Source of the DNA: Nonomuraea helvata
GTDB lineage: Bacteria; Actinomycetota; Actinomycetes; Streptosporangiales; Streptosporangiaceae
Length of the DNA: 64,000 bases
Reading direction: 5' to 3'
Assembly (NCBI RefSeq): GCF_039535785.1
Contig: NZ_BAAAXV010000001.1
Span: 558,001-622,000, forward strand
In this document: positions 25,389-38,067 of the stretch, one piece after another
Layout of the letters: the number at the start of each line of letters is the position of its first letter
Position numbering within the stretch: position 1 is the first letter of the stretch
Notes under the pieces: model-generated
Database searches by the model: none
What the model was told of the DNA's origin: nothing
Seen by the model: the letters and a program-made list of their open reading frames with translations, nothing else
Program-made: the position numbers and the translations under genes

Positions 25389-26387
25389 TCAAGAATCGCT
25401 CTCTTGCCCGCCGTAAGCACTCAGCAGCCGGTCGTACTCCGCCTGGGTGAGGGGGAGCACCGAGCCGTGCTTGGCTCCGGGGGGCAGTCGGTAGCTCGTC
25501 GAGGGCAGCCATTTCCCGGAGTCGAGATCGGTGGTCTCGAACGGGACGTAGTTGCGCCCCCCGAATTCGTCGATGAACATGTACCACCTCTCTTCGGTGT
25601 TCGACTTGAACACGGCCGGGCCTTCGCCGCGGTCGATCTCCCCGTCGCCGATGCCGTCGGCCACGAAGTCAAACGTGGTGGAGGTCAGTCCGCGGGACTT
25701 CTCGGCGGTGATGAGCTTGGCGCTGGGCACGGAAGCCGTCTGGTCCCGCTCGTCCTTGGTGTAACGGTAGTAAACGCCGTTGTGCTTGATCACGGCCGAG
25801 TCGATCACCGCATGCCCTGGATCGTGCCAGATCTTGGGTTCGCTGAACATGCGGAAGTCGGTGGTGGTGGCGTACAGCATCCGGTTGTAGGTCGTTCCGG
25901 TGTGGTCAGGGTCGTCCTTCGCGTAGAGCTTCGAGGCCCAGAAGACGACGTAGGTGCCGAGCTCTTCGGCGTAGCACGCCTTCGGCGCCCAGGTGTTGCC
26001 CGCGGTGTCGCCGGACACCTGGACGAGGCGCTGACCGCTCCAGTTGACCAGGTCCGTGGAATCCCACACCACGATCGACTTGCTGCCGGTGCGCTCGGCT
26101 CTGTCCCAGATGAGCTGCACCGAGTCCTCGTCGCCGCCGGACGTCCGCAGATCCGTGGCGATCAGGTGGAACCTGTCGCCCTCGGGGGAACGGATCAGGA
26201 AAGGGTCGCGTACTCCCTTGGTGCCGAGGCTGGAGGTCAGGATCGGCTTTCCGGCGTTCAGTTCCTGGTAGTGCAACGGGTCGTTGCCACAACTGAGCGC
26301 CATCCGGATCCGTTCGTCGTCGGCTGCGGGGCTACCGACGAAGTAGACGAGCAGGTAACCGACGTAGACCGGTTTCGGCTGATGCAT
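25389..26387 (-). CDS. Cytoplasmic GH43-family glycosidase
   Basis: 332 aa from ATG 26387 (AGGAG 5 nt upstream); longer in-frame readings only run opposite the enolase gene. No signal peptide. Five-bladed GH43 propeller motifs: GVRDPFLIRSPEGD (catalytic Asp region), GNTWAPKACYAEEL, HAVIDSAVIKHNG and DRGEGPAVFKS (likely acid Glu). Lies 19 nt after the enolase-superfamily gene in the importer operon. Probably splits an imported arabino- or xylo-oligosaccharide. Confidence 0.8.
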   Translation of the reverse strand: MHQPKPVYVGYLLVYFVGSPAADDERIRMALSCGNDPLHYQELNAGKPILTSSLGTKGVRDPFLIRSPEGDRFHLIATDLRTSGGDEDSVQLIWDRAERTGSKSIVVWDSTDLVNWSGQRLVQVSGDTAGNTWAPKACYAEELGTYVVFWASKLYAKDDPDHTGTTYNRMLYATTTDFRMFSEPKIWHDPGHAVIDSAVIKHNGVYYRYTKDERDQTASVPSAKLITAEKSRGLTSTTFDFVADGIGDGEIDRGEGPAVFKSNTEERWYMFIDEFGGRNYVPFETTDLDSGKWLPSTSYRLPPGAKHGSVLPLTQAEYDRLLSAYGGQESDS

Positions 26388-26406
26388 GGCGCTCCTGAGC
26401 ACGGTG

Positions 26407-27570
26407 CTAGATCTGACGGAGGCCGCCGGTGACCGCCAGCAGCCGTCGTCCGGCGTGCTCCGGCCGGATGTGGGGGCCCTCCGCGGCCCTGGCGGCCGGC
26501 CGGCGGGTGAAGGCGTTGATCGCCTGCTCGTCGATCGTGATGCCGAGGCCCGGCGAGTCCCCGAGGATGAACGCGCCGTCCTCGACGTACAGGTCGAGCG
26601 AGAGCCCGAGCGGCGGGCACAGGTCCTGCAACTCGCTGGCCAGGTGGTTCGGCACCGACGTCGCGGCGTGCAGCAGCGCGACCGGCGTGGCGCCGATCGG
26701 GCTGACCGGCAGGTCATGGGCGTGCGCCAGCGCGGAGACCCGGAGGAAGTGGGTCACCCCCCAGACCACGGCCGTCTGGACGACGTCGACGGCCCCCGCG
26801 GCCAACAGCGGACGGAACTGCTCGAGCCCGGTGAGGTTCTCCCCCGTGGCGACGGAGGCGCGGATCCCGCGGCCGACGGCGGCCAGGCCTTCGGCGTCCC
26901 ACCGCCGGACCGGCTCTTCGATCCACGTGAGATCGAGGGTGCGTTCGAGCTCGCAGACGTGCCGGACCGCCTGTTTGCGGGTCCAGGCCTCGTTCACGTC
27001 GAGCATCAGGCCCGGCCGCGATCCGTGCCCGGCCTCGGTCAGGACGTCCCGTACCAGCGTCAGGCGGTGCAGGTCACGTTCGATGTCGAGGCCGCCCTTG
27101 ATCTTGGCCGCGCGCAGGCCGTGCCGGGCGTAGACCTGGTAGGCCGAGACGAGTTCGTCGTCGGTCAGGCCGATGTCGAGGCCCGAGGCGTAGGCGGGCA
27201 CCCGCCGGTCGCGTCCGCCGAGCAGCCGCCAGAGCGGTTCACCGGCCGCCTGTGCCTTGATGTCCCACAGGGCGGTGTCGAGTGCGCCGATCGTGCCGAA
27301 CACGGCGCCGGCGTGGCCCGCCTTGAAAGTCTGCCGCAGCATGCGGTCGTAGAGCGCCGTCACGCCGCGCGGATCCTCGCCCTCGATCGCGGCGAAGACA
27401 GCCTCGATCTCCACGTGCGGCCCGAGGCCGATGCCGGTGATCCCCTCGTCGGTGTCCACCATGACGATCGGCACCGAGACGACCCCGTCGGCGAAGACGC
27501 CGTTGGCGTCACCGACGGGACGCCCCCATTCCTGCACCGTCGTCGTGGTGCGATACCCCGTGATCCGCAT
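26407..27570 (-). CDS. Enolase-superfamily (mandelate racemase/muconate lactonizing-like) enzyme
   Basis: 387 aa. The capping domain (1-120) is followed by a TIM barrel with the KxK motif (AAKIKGGLD) and metal ligands in MLDVNEAW, IEEPVRR and ATGENLTG. The position where acid-sugar dehydratases usually have the catalytic His (PHG) reads PIG (LPVSPIGATP), so classical D-H dyad chemistry may be absent. The start lies 1 nt after the permease stop. Probably acts on a sugar acid or lactone within this operon; the exact reaction cannot be named. Confidence 0.82.
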   Translation of the reverse strand: MRITGYRTTTTVQEWGRPVGDANGVFADGVVSVPIVMVDTDEGITGIGLGPHVEIEAVFAAIEGEDPRGVTALYDRMLRQTFKAGHAGAVFGTIGALDTALWDIKAQAAGEPLWRLLGGRDRRVPAYASGLDIGLTDDELVSAYQVYARHGLRAAKIKGGLDIERDLHRLTLVRDVLTEAGHGSRPGLMLDVNEAWTRKQAVRHVCELERTLDLTWIEEPVRRWDAEGLAAVGRGIRASVATGENLTGLEQFRPLLAAGAVDVVQTAVVWGVTHFLRVSALAHAHDLPVSPIGATPVALLHAATSVPNHLASELQDLCPPLGLSLDLYVEDGAFILGDSPGLGITIDEQAINAFTRRPAARAAEGPHIRPEHAGRRLLAVTGGLRQI

Positions 27571-27571
27571 G

Positions 27572-28399
27572 TCAGCCCTTCGTGGAACCGGCGGTGACGC
27601 CGTCGGCGATCTGGCGCTGGAGGAACAGATAGATCATCAGCACGGGGACCGCGGCGATCAGGACTCCCGAGGCGAAGGTGGGGATGTCGTCGGAGTACTG
27701 CCCGCGCAGCGCGTTGACCCCGATCATGAGGGTGCGATGCTCTGGCGACGGCATCATGAGCAGGGAGATGAGCACGTCGTTCCAGCAGAACAGGGCGTCG
27801 AGAATGCCGACCGACAGCAGTGCCGGAACGCCCAGCGGGAGCATGATCCGCCGGTACACGCCGTACACCGTGTTCCCGTCGATCCTGGCCGCGTCGACAA
27901 TCTCCGCCGGAATGGTCCTGTAGTGGCTGGTCATCAGGAAGACGGTGAACGGGAGGAACTGCGCGACGTAGGCCAGGATCAGTCCCGGGTAGGTGTCGAT
28001 GAGCCCGCTGTCGGCCATGACCCTGGTGAGCGGCACCATGATCACCTGGAACGGGACGAAGAGCCCCGCGAGGCAGCCCAGGAAGATCACCGAAGAGCCG
28101 CGGAAGCGCAACTGGCTCAGCGCGAAGCCCGCCATCGACCCGAACAGCAGCAGCAGGGCCACGGCGAACGCCACGACGACGAACGAGTTGACGAAGTACC
28201 GCGCCATTCCGGCGCCGGCCCACGCCTCGGCGAGGTTGTCCCAGCGCAGGGAGCCCGCCGGCGAGAACCGGTCGAGGATGTAGTCGCGGCGGGTCTTCAT
28301 CGCGACGTTGGCGGTGAACACGAGCGGATAGATCGTCGCCAGCGCGAGAACGGCCATCGGGACAGCGGCCACCCACCTGGCCAGACGCCTGCCGGGCAT
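27572..28399 (-). CDS. Carbohydrate ABC transporter permease, MalG/UgpE type
   Basis: 275 aa with six predicted membrane segments and the EAA-loop region EIVDAARIDGNTVYGVYRRI. The gene overlaps the upstream permease stop (ATGA). Pairs with the MalF-type permease in a CUT1 importer. No ATPase gene is present in the operon; actinomycete CUT1 systems commonly share the MsiK ATPase (established knowledge), and that is expected here. Confidence 0.9.
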   Translation of the reverse strand: MPGRRLARWVAAVPMAVLALATIYPLVFTANVAMKTRRDYILDRFSPAGSLRWDNLAEAWAGAGMARYFVNSFVVVAFAVALLLLFGSMAGFALSQLRFRGSSVIFLGCLAGLFVPFQVIMVPLTRVMADSGLIDTYPGLILAYVAQFLPFTVFLMTSHYRTIPAEIVDAARIDGNTVYGVYRRIMLPLGVPALLSVGILDALFCWNDVLISLLMMPSPEHRTLMIGVNALRGQYSDDIPTFASGVLIAAVPVLMIYLFLQRQIADGVTAGSTKG

Positions 28400-29361
28400 C
28401 AGTCCTGCCTTCCCGCGCGGCGGAGCAGAGTGATCTGCAGGAGCCCCACCACGAGCATGACGACGAAGAGCACCGTCGAGGCGGCCGAGGCGAGCGCCGG
28501 CTGGTTCATCTGTCCCTGCTGGTGCCAGATGTAGTACTCCGGCAGGTAGGTCGCCCCTTCGGGGCCCCCGCTGGTCATGACGAAGAGCAGGCCGAACATG
28601 GACGTCAGCATCCCGATCATCGTGGTCACGAAGACGAACTGAATGGTGCGCGTCAGACTCGGGATGATCACGTGCCAGATGGTCTGGCGGAGCGACGCGC
28701 CGTCCACGCGGGCGGCGTCCAGCAGCGAGGCGTCCAGGGTGCTGAATCCGGCGAGGAACACCACCAGGGCCATCCCGAACGTCGCCCAGATGTGCACGCC
28801 GACAACCGTGAACATGGCGATGCCCGGATCGCCGAGCCAGTCGACGGGTCCGGCGCCGATCGCCCCGAGGACGGCGTTCAACGGGCCGTCGTACCCGAGC
28901 ATCAGGTTGAAGATCGCGCCGACGATCACCGGTGAGAGCACGGCCGGGAAGAAATAGACGCTGCGATAGACCCGGTGACCCGGCACGCGCAGATAGATGA
29001 AGGTCGCGAGCATTCCCGGAATCGCCACCGCCACGGGAAGCAGCAGCACCAGCAGCCCGACGTTGCGCAGGGCGGTGCGGAACAACGGGTCGCCGGCCAG
29101 GGCCAGATAGTTGCTCAGGCCGACGGGGGTTCCGTTGAGCTCGCCGTCACCTGTGAAGGAGAAGTTGACCCCCAGGACCAGCGGCCACAGACGCAGTATC
29201 ACGATGATCAGTACGGCCGGGGCCACCAGAACATAGGGGGCGAGGCGCTCCGTGCGCCCCCTACGGGCGTCCTGGCGGCGTCGCGGCTGCTTGACGGTCG
29301 CTCCGTCGGCCCGCACGGAGCCGGCCGGGCGGACCAACGGGGAGGTACCTCCGATCGGCAC
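28399..29361 (-). CDS. Carbohydrate ABC transporter permease, MalF/UgpA type
   Basis: 320 aa from GTG 29361; basic N-terminus (KQPRRRQDARRGR), six membrane segments and the EAA loop SLLDAARVDGASLRQTIWHV. No clear ribosome site precedes GTG 29361, whereas GGAGG lies about 10 nt before in-frame TTG 29337, which may be the real start. Lies 4 nt after the binding-protein gene. Confidence 0.88.
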   Translation of the reverse strand: MPIGGTSPLVRPAGSVRADGATVKQPRRRQDARRGRTERLAPYVLVAPAVLIIVILRLWPLVLGVNFSFTGDGELNGTPVGLSNYLALAGDPLFRTALRNVGLLVLLLPVAVAIPGMLATFIYLRVPGHRVYRSVYFFPAVLSPVIVGAIFNLMLGYDGPLNAVLGAIGAGPVDWLGDPGIAMFTVVGVHIWATFGMALVVFLAGFSTLDASLLDAARVDGASLRQTIWHVIIPSLTRTIQFVFVTTMIGMLTSMFGLLFVMTSGGPEGATYLPEYYIWHQQGQMNQPALASAASTVLFVVMLVVGLLQITLLRRAGRQD

Positions 29362-29365
29362 GCGG

Positions 29366-30643
29366 TCAGCCCGCCCGGTCGGTGGCGGCCAGCTGCTGCA
29401 CCGCCTTGTCCACGGTGGTCGACCCGCTGAGGAGCTGCTGGGACAGCCTTCCCATCAGGTCGAGGGTCTTGGAGGAGAGCGCCACGTGCAGGGCGGGCTT
29501 GCCGGATTTGATCTCGGACGCGATCGAGACGGCGGCCGGGCCGGCCTGCGAGAGGTCGATCGTCGTGTCGGACGCGATCGCGCCGGCCTTGGCGTAGAAC
29601 GCGGTCAAGGCGTCGGTCGAGGTCAGGGACCGCACCAGATCTGCGGCCAGTGCCGGCTCCTTCGTCCACTTGGCGACCGCGTAGCCGATGCCGCCGTCGT
29701 ACGGAAGGCTCGGGGTGGCTCCGCTGGTGACGACGGGGGCCCGCATGACGCCTATCTTGTCGGGCGGCAGGAACTCGCCGAAATCCTTCCAGTGCCCGAT
29801 GTCCGACATCAGCCCGATGATGTGAGCGGCCTTACCGGTCTCGAAGACTCTGAAGATGTCGGTGAACATCGCGGTGGAGTTGGCACCGTCGTTGTTCAGC
29901 CCTTTGTCGCCGGTCTCCTTCCACAGCTCGAAGATCCGCTTCACGTGAGGAGAGGTCCAGTCGCGCTTCCCGGCGATCCAGTCGTCGTACTCCTGAGGCG
30001 TCAGGACGCCGGATCCGAGACCCGACAGGAAGAACTGGATGCCGAAGCCTTCCTTGTTGCCGAGCGCGAAGCAGGTGGCCCCGGTCGCCTTCTTGATGGC
30101 GGCGCAGCCGCTGACGAACTCGTTCCAGGTCTTGGGCGGGTTCGCCGGGTCGAGGCCGGCCTTCTCGTAGAGCGTCTTGTTGTAGTAGATCGGGTGCCCC
30201 TGCAGGGTCACCGGCGCGGCGTAGATCTTGCCGTCCTTGCTGAACGCGTCCCAGCCCGCCAGCCGGCTCTTGTCCTCGGCCACGTACTGGTCCAGCGGAA
30301 GGAGCGCGCCGACCCGATCGCGGATCTGCCCTCCCCCGTTGAAGAGCATGACGTCGGGTCCCTTGCCGGCCTGGATCGCCGTGCCGAGCAGGGTGTAGTA
30401 CTGGTCGAACGGCTGGGCGACGAACTCGACGGTGACTCCCGGATGCCGCTTGGCGAAGTCGGCTTTCGCCTTCTCGATGTAGGCGGTGGCGGCCGGTTCA
30501 CCGGACTTCCAGTCCCAGACCACGAGCTTCTGCTGCTTCTGCTGCGAGCCTCCGGACGGGGCGGCCGTCCGGGCCGCGCTTCCACAGCCGGCCACGGCCA
30601 GTGCCACGACCACCAAGGCCGACCATAACGCTCGGTGTTTCAT
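29366..30643 (-). CDS. Carbohydrate ABC transporter substrate-binding lipoprotein (CUT1)
   Basis: 425 aa. Lipoprotein signal with lipobox LAVAGC (Cys 20), a Q/S linker, then a family-1 solute-binding fold (KLVVWDWKSGEPAATAYIEK, GKGPDVMLFNGGG, AAPVTLQGHPIYYNKTLYEK). First gene of the operon, transcribed from the promoter at 30692-30720 and divergent from the GntR gene. The ligand is probably an arabinose- or xylose-containing oligosaccharide, judged only from the GH43 and GH54 neighbours. Confidence 0.9.
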   Translation of the reverse strand: MKHRALWSALVVVALAVAGCGSAARTAAPSGGSQQKQQKLVVWDWKSGEPAATAYIEKAKADFAKRHPGVTVEFVAQPFDQYYTLLGTAIQAGKGPDVMLFNGGGQIRDRVGALLPLDQYVAEDKSRLAGWDAFSKDGKIYAAPVTLQGHPIYYNKTLYEKAGLDPANPPKTWNEFVSGCAAIKKATGATCFALGNKEGFGIQFFLSGLGSGVLTPQEYDDWIAGKRDWTSPHVKRIFELWKETGDKGLNNDGANSTAMFTDIFRVFETGKAAHIIGLMSDIGHWKDFGEFLPPDKIGVMRAPVVTSGATPSLPYDGGIGYAVAKWTKEPALAADLVRSLTSTDALTAFYAKAGAIASDTTIDLSQAGPAAVSIASEIKSGKPALHVALSSKTLDLMGRLSQQLLSGSTTVDKAVQQLAATDRAG

Positions 30644-30691
30644 TGCTGCCCGCCTTCCGGGATCGGCGGCTGGAGCCGACGTCTCCGGGCA

Positions 30692-30720
30692 AACGTAATT
30701 CGTATGACGTATAACGTCAA
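30692..30720 (-). promoter_or_regulatory. Promoter of the CUT1/GH43 operon with operator in the spacer
   Basis: Minus strand TTGACG (30720-30715), 17 nt, TACGTT (30697-30692). The spacer contains TATGACGTATA (30703-30713), an imperfect palindrome with TAT/ATA arms. The divergent GntR regulator is the natural binder. On the plus strand TATACT (30732-30737) is a good -10 box for that regulator, without a clear -35. Confidence 0.6.
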
Positions 30721-30778
30721 TGGAGCTCTCGTATACTGACGCGGTGGCGCAGTCACGTGCCAGGCCACCGGAGGCGAC

Positions 30779-31549
30779 ATGACGGCATCACAGGAAACGG
30801 CCGGCAGCGTCCCGGCGCCACCGGCCTGGGTACGACGCCCGGCCAGTCTCGCCGGAGCGGTGACAGCCGAGCTGGTGGAGCGCATCGTTCGCGGTGTGCA
30901 CCCGCCGGGGACGCCGCTGCCCCCCGAGCCCGCACTGTGCGAGGCCTTCTCCGTGAGCCGCACCGTCGTGCGGGAAGCGGTGAAACTTCTGCAGGAGAAG
31001 GGCCTCGTACGGGTCCGCCAAGGCTCCGGCACCATGGTGACCCCACCGGCGATGTGGGACATGCTCGACGAACTCGTCCTCGCCGCGACCATCGCCGAGG
31101 ACGAGAGCCTGGCGATCCTCGACGACCTCGTCGTCACGCGGCGCGTGCTGGAGTCCGACATGGCCAACGTCGCCGCCCGCCTGGCCGGGCCGGACACCTT
31201 GGAGCAGCTGCGCGCGCTGGTCGATCGGATGGACGAGCTCGTGGACGACCCGGCCACGTACGCCGAAAGCGACCGTGCCTTCCACGACACGATCATGCGG
31301 GTGTCGGGGAACCGCATCGCTCGTGGCGTCGTACGGGCGCTGGAAAGCCAGGTCGTCAACACCGCCCGGTACCTGGGCCGGACCGAACGGGCCCTGTGCG
31401 TGGCGTCGAACGCCGGCCACCGCCGCATCTACGAACGCATCGCCGCCCACGATCCCGACGGCGCCGCCGAGGCGATGTTCAATCACATCACCGAGGCCTG
31501 GATCGTCCGCCGCAGCGGAACGGCCGATCCCGTCCGGCTACGGCGTTAG
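30779..31549 (+). CDS. FadR-subfamily GntR transcriptional regulator
   Basis: 256 aa; GGAGG 5 nt before ATG 30779. Winged helix (about 22-90; GTPLPPEPALCEAFSVSRTV, VREAVKLLQEKGLV) and FCD domain (about 105-240; AESDRAFHDTIMRVSGN, AGHRRIYERIAAHD). Divergent from the CUT1/enolase/GH43 operon, whose promoter spacer holds a palindrome, so likely a ligand-released repressor of that operon. The effector is unknown. Confidence 0.88.
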   Translation: MTASQETAGSVPAPPAWVRRPASLAGAVTAELVERIVRGVHPPGTPLPPEPALCEAFSVSRTVVREAVKLLQEKGLVRVRQGSGTMVTPPAMWDMLDELVLAATIAEDESLAILDDLVVTRRVLESDMANVAARLAGPDTLEQLRALVDRMDELVDDPATYAESDRAFHDTIMRVSGNRIARGVVRALESQVVNTARYLGRTERALCVASNAGHRRIYERIAAHDPDGAAEAMFNHITEAWIVRRSGTADPVRLRR

Positions 31550-31603
31550 CACAAACGCCATCCCGCGCGACCGGGAGGCGCGGAACGATTCGATTGACCA
31601 TCG

Positions 31604-31617
31604 GTGAAAGTTTCATC
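31604..31617. promoter_or_regulatory. Inverted repeat GTGAAAGTTTCATC
   Basis: Contains TGAAA-G-TTTCA, the same 11-mer as at 38054 in the xylanase promoter region. It lies 100 bp upstream of the esterase -35 box, in the 380-bp gap 31550-31929, which holds no gene. Confidence 0.5.
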
Positions 31618-31716
31618 CCGACGCGCTCAGCCACGGCCCGGCCGCCTGCCCTGGTCAGACGCGGAAGCGACAGGGTCGTCCCATGCGGGAGCCCACAACG
31701 TCGAGAAGGCCGAACC

Positions 31717-31743
31717 TTGACAGGTCTTGTCACGTCATATTTG
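31717..31743 (+). promoter_or_regulatory. Promoter of the esterase gene
   Basis: TTGACA (31717-31722) and TATTTG (31738-31743) with a short 15-nt spacer. The surrounding block is shared with the GH54 promoter. Confidence 0.5.
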
Positions 31744-31803
31744 CTCCGCTGCACCATCGCCTCCAGCCACCCGGAAGAAAGGAGATCCCCTTCCGGAGGC
31801 GTT

Positions 31804-33309
<1,506 letters not shown>

Positions 33310-33333
33310 CAACCCGTGACAGCTGACCACACG

Positions 33334-33367
33334 CCATCGCCGGAGCGAGTCCTCGCCCCGGCGATGG
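33334..33367 (+). terminator. Terminator hairpin after the esterase gene
   Basis: CCATCGCCGG (33334-33343) and CCGGCGATGG (33358-33367): perfect 10-bp stem, 14-nt loop, 25 nt after the stop codon. Confidence 0.65.
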
Positions 33368-33463
33368 CCACGAGCACGTAGGCACGTACACGGTGCGGGG
33401 CTCGTGCTCGTACCCGACGGAGCCCGTCTGCCCGCAACCCCCCCATGGGCTTGGAGCATCGAA

Positions 33464-36310
33464 ATGGCTGATTTATCGAGAAGACAAGTGCTGAGATTCG
33501 GCGCGGCTGGAGCTGGAGCCGCGCTGTTGCCGTTGCCATGGACGGCCGCGGCCCGCGCCGCTTCAGCGCCCCCGCCGGAGGTGCGCGCCGCGAACGACCT
33601 GGCCTTGTGGTACGACGAAAGCGCCGGCACGGAGTGGCTGCGCGCGCTCCCGATCGGCAACGGTCGCCTGGGCGCCATGGTGTTCGGCAACGTCGACACC
33701 GAACGGCTGCAGCTCAACGAGGACACCATCTGGGCCGGCGGGCCGTACGACCAGAGCAACTCGAAGGGCGCGGCGGCGCTGGGCCAGATCCGGCAGCTGG
33801 TCTTCCAGAACCAGTGGAGCCAGGCCCAGAGCCTGGTCGACCAGAACATGCTGGGCAACCCTTCGGCTCAGCTGGCCTACCAGCCCGTGGGCAACCTGCG
33901 GCTTACCTTCGGCAGCGCCGCCGGCGTTTCGGAGTACAACCGTGTCCTGGACCTCACCACGGCCACCACAACGGTCACGTACCTGCAGAACGGCGTGCGG
34001 TACCGACGCGAGGTGCTCGCGAGCGCGCCCGACCAGGTGATCGCCATCCGGCTGACCGCCGACAAGCCCGGCTCGATCACGTTCTCCGCGACGTTCGACA
34101 GCCCGCAGCGGACCACACGCTCCAGCCCGGACGGCACGACGGTGGGACTCGACGGCATCTCCGGCGACCAGAGGGGCCTGGCCGGCAAGGTCAAATTCCT
34201 GGCACTGGCCCGGGCTGTCGCCGAAGGCGGCACTGTCAGCAGCTCCGGCGGCACGCTGCAGGTGAGGTCCGCCAACAGCGTGACGGTGCTGATCTCCATC
34301 GGCTCCAGCTACGTGAACTACAAGGACGTCAGCGGCGACTACCAGGGCATCGCCCGGCGCCACCTCGACGCCGCCGCCCCCAGGACCTACGACGACCTGC
34401 GCGGCCGGCACGTCGCCGACTACCAGCGGCTGTTCGGGCGGACCACGCTCGACCTCGGCCGCACCGCGGCGGCCGACCAGCCGACCGACGTACGGATCGC
34501 GCAGCACGCGAGCAGCAACGACCCGCAGTTCTCGGCACTGCTGTTCCAGTTCGGCCGCTACCTGCTGATCTCCTCCTCGCGACCGGGCACCCAGCCCGCC
34601 AACCTGCAGGGCATCTGGAACGACTCGCTGACCCCGTCCTGGGACTCGAAGTACACCCTCAACGCCAACCTGCCCATGAACTACTGGCCGACCGACACGA
34701 CCAACCTGTCAGAGTGCTACGAGCCGGTGTTCAGGATGATCAACGACCTCACGGTCAGCGGCGCCCGCACGGCCCGGGTGCAGTACAACGCCGGCGGCTG
34801 GGTGACCCACCACAACACCGACGGCTGGCGGGGCTCGTCGGTCGTCGACTTCGCCGCGGCGGGCATGTGGCAGACCGGCGGCGCATGGCTGGCCATCATG
34901 ATCTGGGACCACTACCTCTTCACCGGCGACCTCGACTTCCTGCGGCAGAACTACCCGGCCATGAAGGGGGCCGCGCAGTTCTTCCTGGAGACCCTCGTGG
35001 AGGAGCCGAGCCTCAAATACCTGGTCACGAACCCGTCGAACTCCCCGGAGCTGACCCACCACTCGGGCGTCAGCGTCTGCGCCGGTCCCACGATGGACAA
35101 CCAGATCCTGCGGGACCTGTTCAACGGCTGCGCCAAGGCGAGCGAGCTCCTCGGCACGGACGCGACCTTCCGTACGCAGGTCCTGGCCGCCCGGGACCGG
35201 CTCCCGCCGATGCGGGTCGGCTCACGCGGCAACATCCAGGAGTGGCTGTACGACTGGGTCGAGACCGAGCAGAACCACCGGCACATCTCCCACCTGTACG
35301 GCCTGCACCCCAGCAACCAGATCTCCAAGCGCGGCACCCCCGCGCTGTACACCGCCGCGCGCCGGACCCTCGAACTGCGCGGTGACGACGGCACCGGCTG
35401 GTCGCTGGCCTGGAAGATCAACTACTGGGCGCGGATGGAGGAGGGCACGCGGGCGCACGACCTGATCCGCGCCCTCGTGACCACGGCCCGGCTCGCGCCG
35501 AACATGTTCGACCTGCACCCGCCGTTCCAGATCGACGGCAACTTCGGGGCGACGTCCGGCATCGCCGAGATGCTGCTGCAGAGCCAGAACGGCGAGCTGC
35601 ACGTGCTGCCCGCGCTGCCGGGGGCCTGGCCGAGCGGGAAGGTGCAGGGTCTTCGGGGGCGCGGCGGCTACACCGTGGACGCGACGTGGAGCTCGAGCGG
35701 GACCGAGATCCTCGTCAAGTTCGACCGTGACGGGACGGTCAACGTGCGCAACCGCATCTTCGCCGGAACCTACCAGGTGGTCGACGCCACGACCGGCGAC
35801 ACGGTCAGCGTCACCAAACCCGAGAGCGACGTCATCGGACTGACCGGCCAGGCCGGCCGTACCTACCGCATGACCGGGTCCGGCGGCCCCGCGCCCGCGA
35901 GCTACATGCGGATCGCCAACGCCACCACCGGCCTGGTGCTCGACAGCGGCGGGAACGTCGCCTCCGGGGCGAACCTCAAGCAGTGGAACTGGGACGGCAG
36001 CACCAACCTGCAGTGGCAGCTCGTGGACCTGGGCGGCGGGTGGTACCGCATCGTCAACCGCACCAACGGCATGGTTATCGACAGCTACGGCAACACCTCC
36101 AACGGCGCCGCCGCCAGGCAGTCGGCGTGGAGTGGCAGCAACAACCAGCAGTGGCGCCTCAACAGCGTCGGCAACGGCCGCTACCAGATCATCAACCGCG
36201 GCACCGGCACGGCCCTCGACGGCATGGGCAACAGCACCGCCGGCTCCACCGTGGCCATGTGGACGCCGAACAGCAGCACCAACAACCAGTGGACGATCAC
36301 GGGCGTCTGA
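33464..36310 (+). CDS. Tat-exported GH95 alpha-L-fucosidase/galactosidase family protein with C-terminal ricin-type lectin
   Basis: 948 aa from ATG 33464 (GGAG 7 nt upstream), which gives a twin-arginine signal, [17 protein letters not shown]. The GH95 N-terminal domain opens [19 protein letters not shown]. The catalytic (alpha/alpha)6 part has N400 and N402 in [12 protein letters not shown], matching the paired Asn of known GH95 fucosidases, and [18 protein letters not shown]-terminal residues about 810-948 are a ricin-like trefoil ([19 protein letters not shown]) of a different subtype from the CBM13 cassettes nearby. Expected to remove terminal fucose or L-galactose from plant glycans. Confidence 0.87.
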   Translation: MADLSRRQVLRFGAAGAGAALLPLPWTAAARAASAPPPEVRAANDLALWYDESAGTEWLRALPIGNGRLGAMVFGNVDTERLQLNEDTIWAGGPYDQSNSKGAAALGQIRQLVFQNQWSQAQSLVDQNMLGNPSAQLAYQPVGNLRLTFGSAAGVSEYNRVLDLTTATTTVTYLQNGVRYRREVLASAPDQVIAIRLTADKPGSITFSATFDSPQRTTRSSPDGTTVGLDGISGDQRGLAGKVKFLALARAVAEGGTVSSSGGTLQVRSANSVTVLISIGSSYVNYKDVSGDYQGIARRHLDAAAPRTYDDLRGRHVADYQRLFGRTTLDLGRTAAADQPTDVRIAQHASSNDPQFSALLFQFGRYLLISSSRPGTQPANLQGIWNDSLTPSWDSKYTLNANLPMNYWPTDTTNLSECYEPVFRMINDLTVSGARTARVQYNAGGWVTHHNTDGWRGSSVVDFAAAGMWQTGGAWLAIMIWDHYLFTGDLDFLRQNYPAMKGAAQFFLETLVEEPSLKYLVTNPSNSPELTHHSGVSVCAGPTMDNQILRDLFNGCAKASELLGTDATFRTQVLAARDRLPPMRVGSRGNIQEWLYDWVETEQNHRHISHLYGLHPSNQISKRGTPALYTAARRTLELRGDDGTGWSLAWKINYWARMEEGTRAHDLIRALVTTARLAPNMFDLHPPFQIDGNFGATSGIAEMLLQSQNGELHVLPALPGAWPSGKVQGLRGRGGYTVDATWSSSGTEILVKFDRDGTVNVRNRIFAGTYQVVDATTGDTVSVTKPESDVIGLTGQAGRTYRMTGSGGPAPASYMRIANATTGLVLDSGGNVASGANLKQWNWDGSTNLQWQLVDLGGGWYRIVNRTNGMVIDSYGNTSNGAAARQSAWSGSNNQQWRLNSVGNGRYQIINRGTGTALDGMGNSTAGSTVAMWTPNSSTNNQWTITGV

Positions 36311-36326
36311 ACCGACTCACGCGTAA

Positions 36327-36361
36327 GCTTCGCCGCAACCGGTGGCCGGTTGCGGCGAAGC
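36327..36361. terminator. Strong bidirectional terminator
   Basis: Perfect 16-bp stem: GCTTCGCCGCAACCGG (36327-36342) with CCGGTTGCGGCGAAGC (36346-36361), 3-nt loop. It lies between convergent GH95 and GH10 genes. Confidence 0.8.
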
Positions 36362-36381
36362 CACGAGCCCTTACTGGAACG

Positions 36382-38064
<1,683 letters not shown>

Positions 38065-38067
38065 ACT

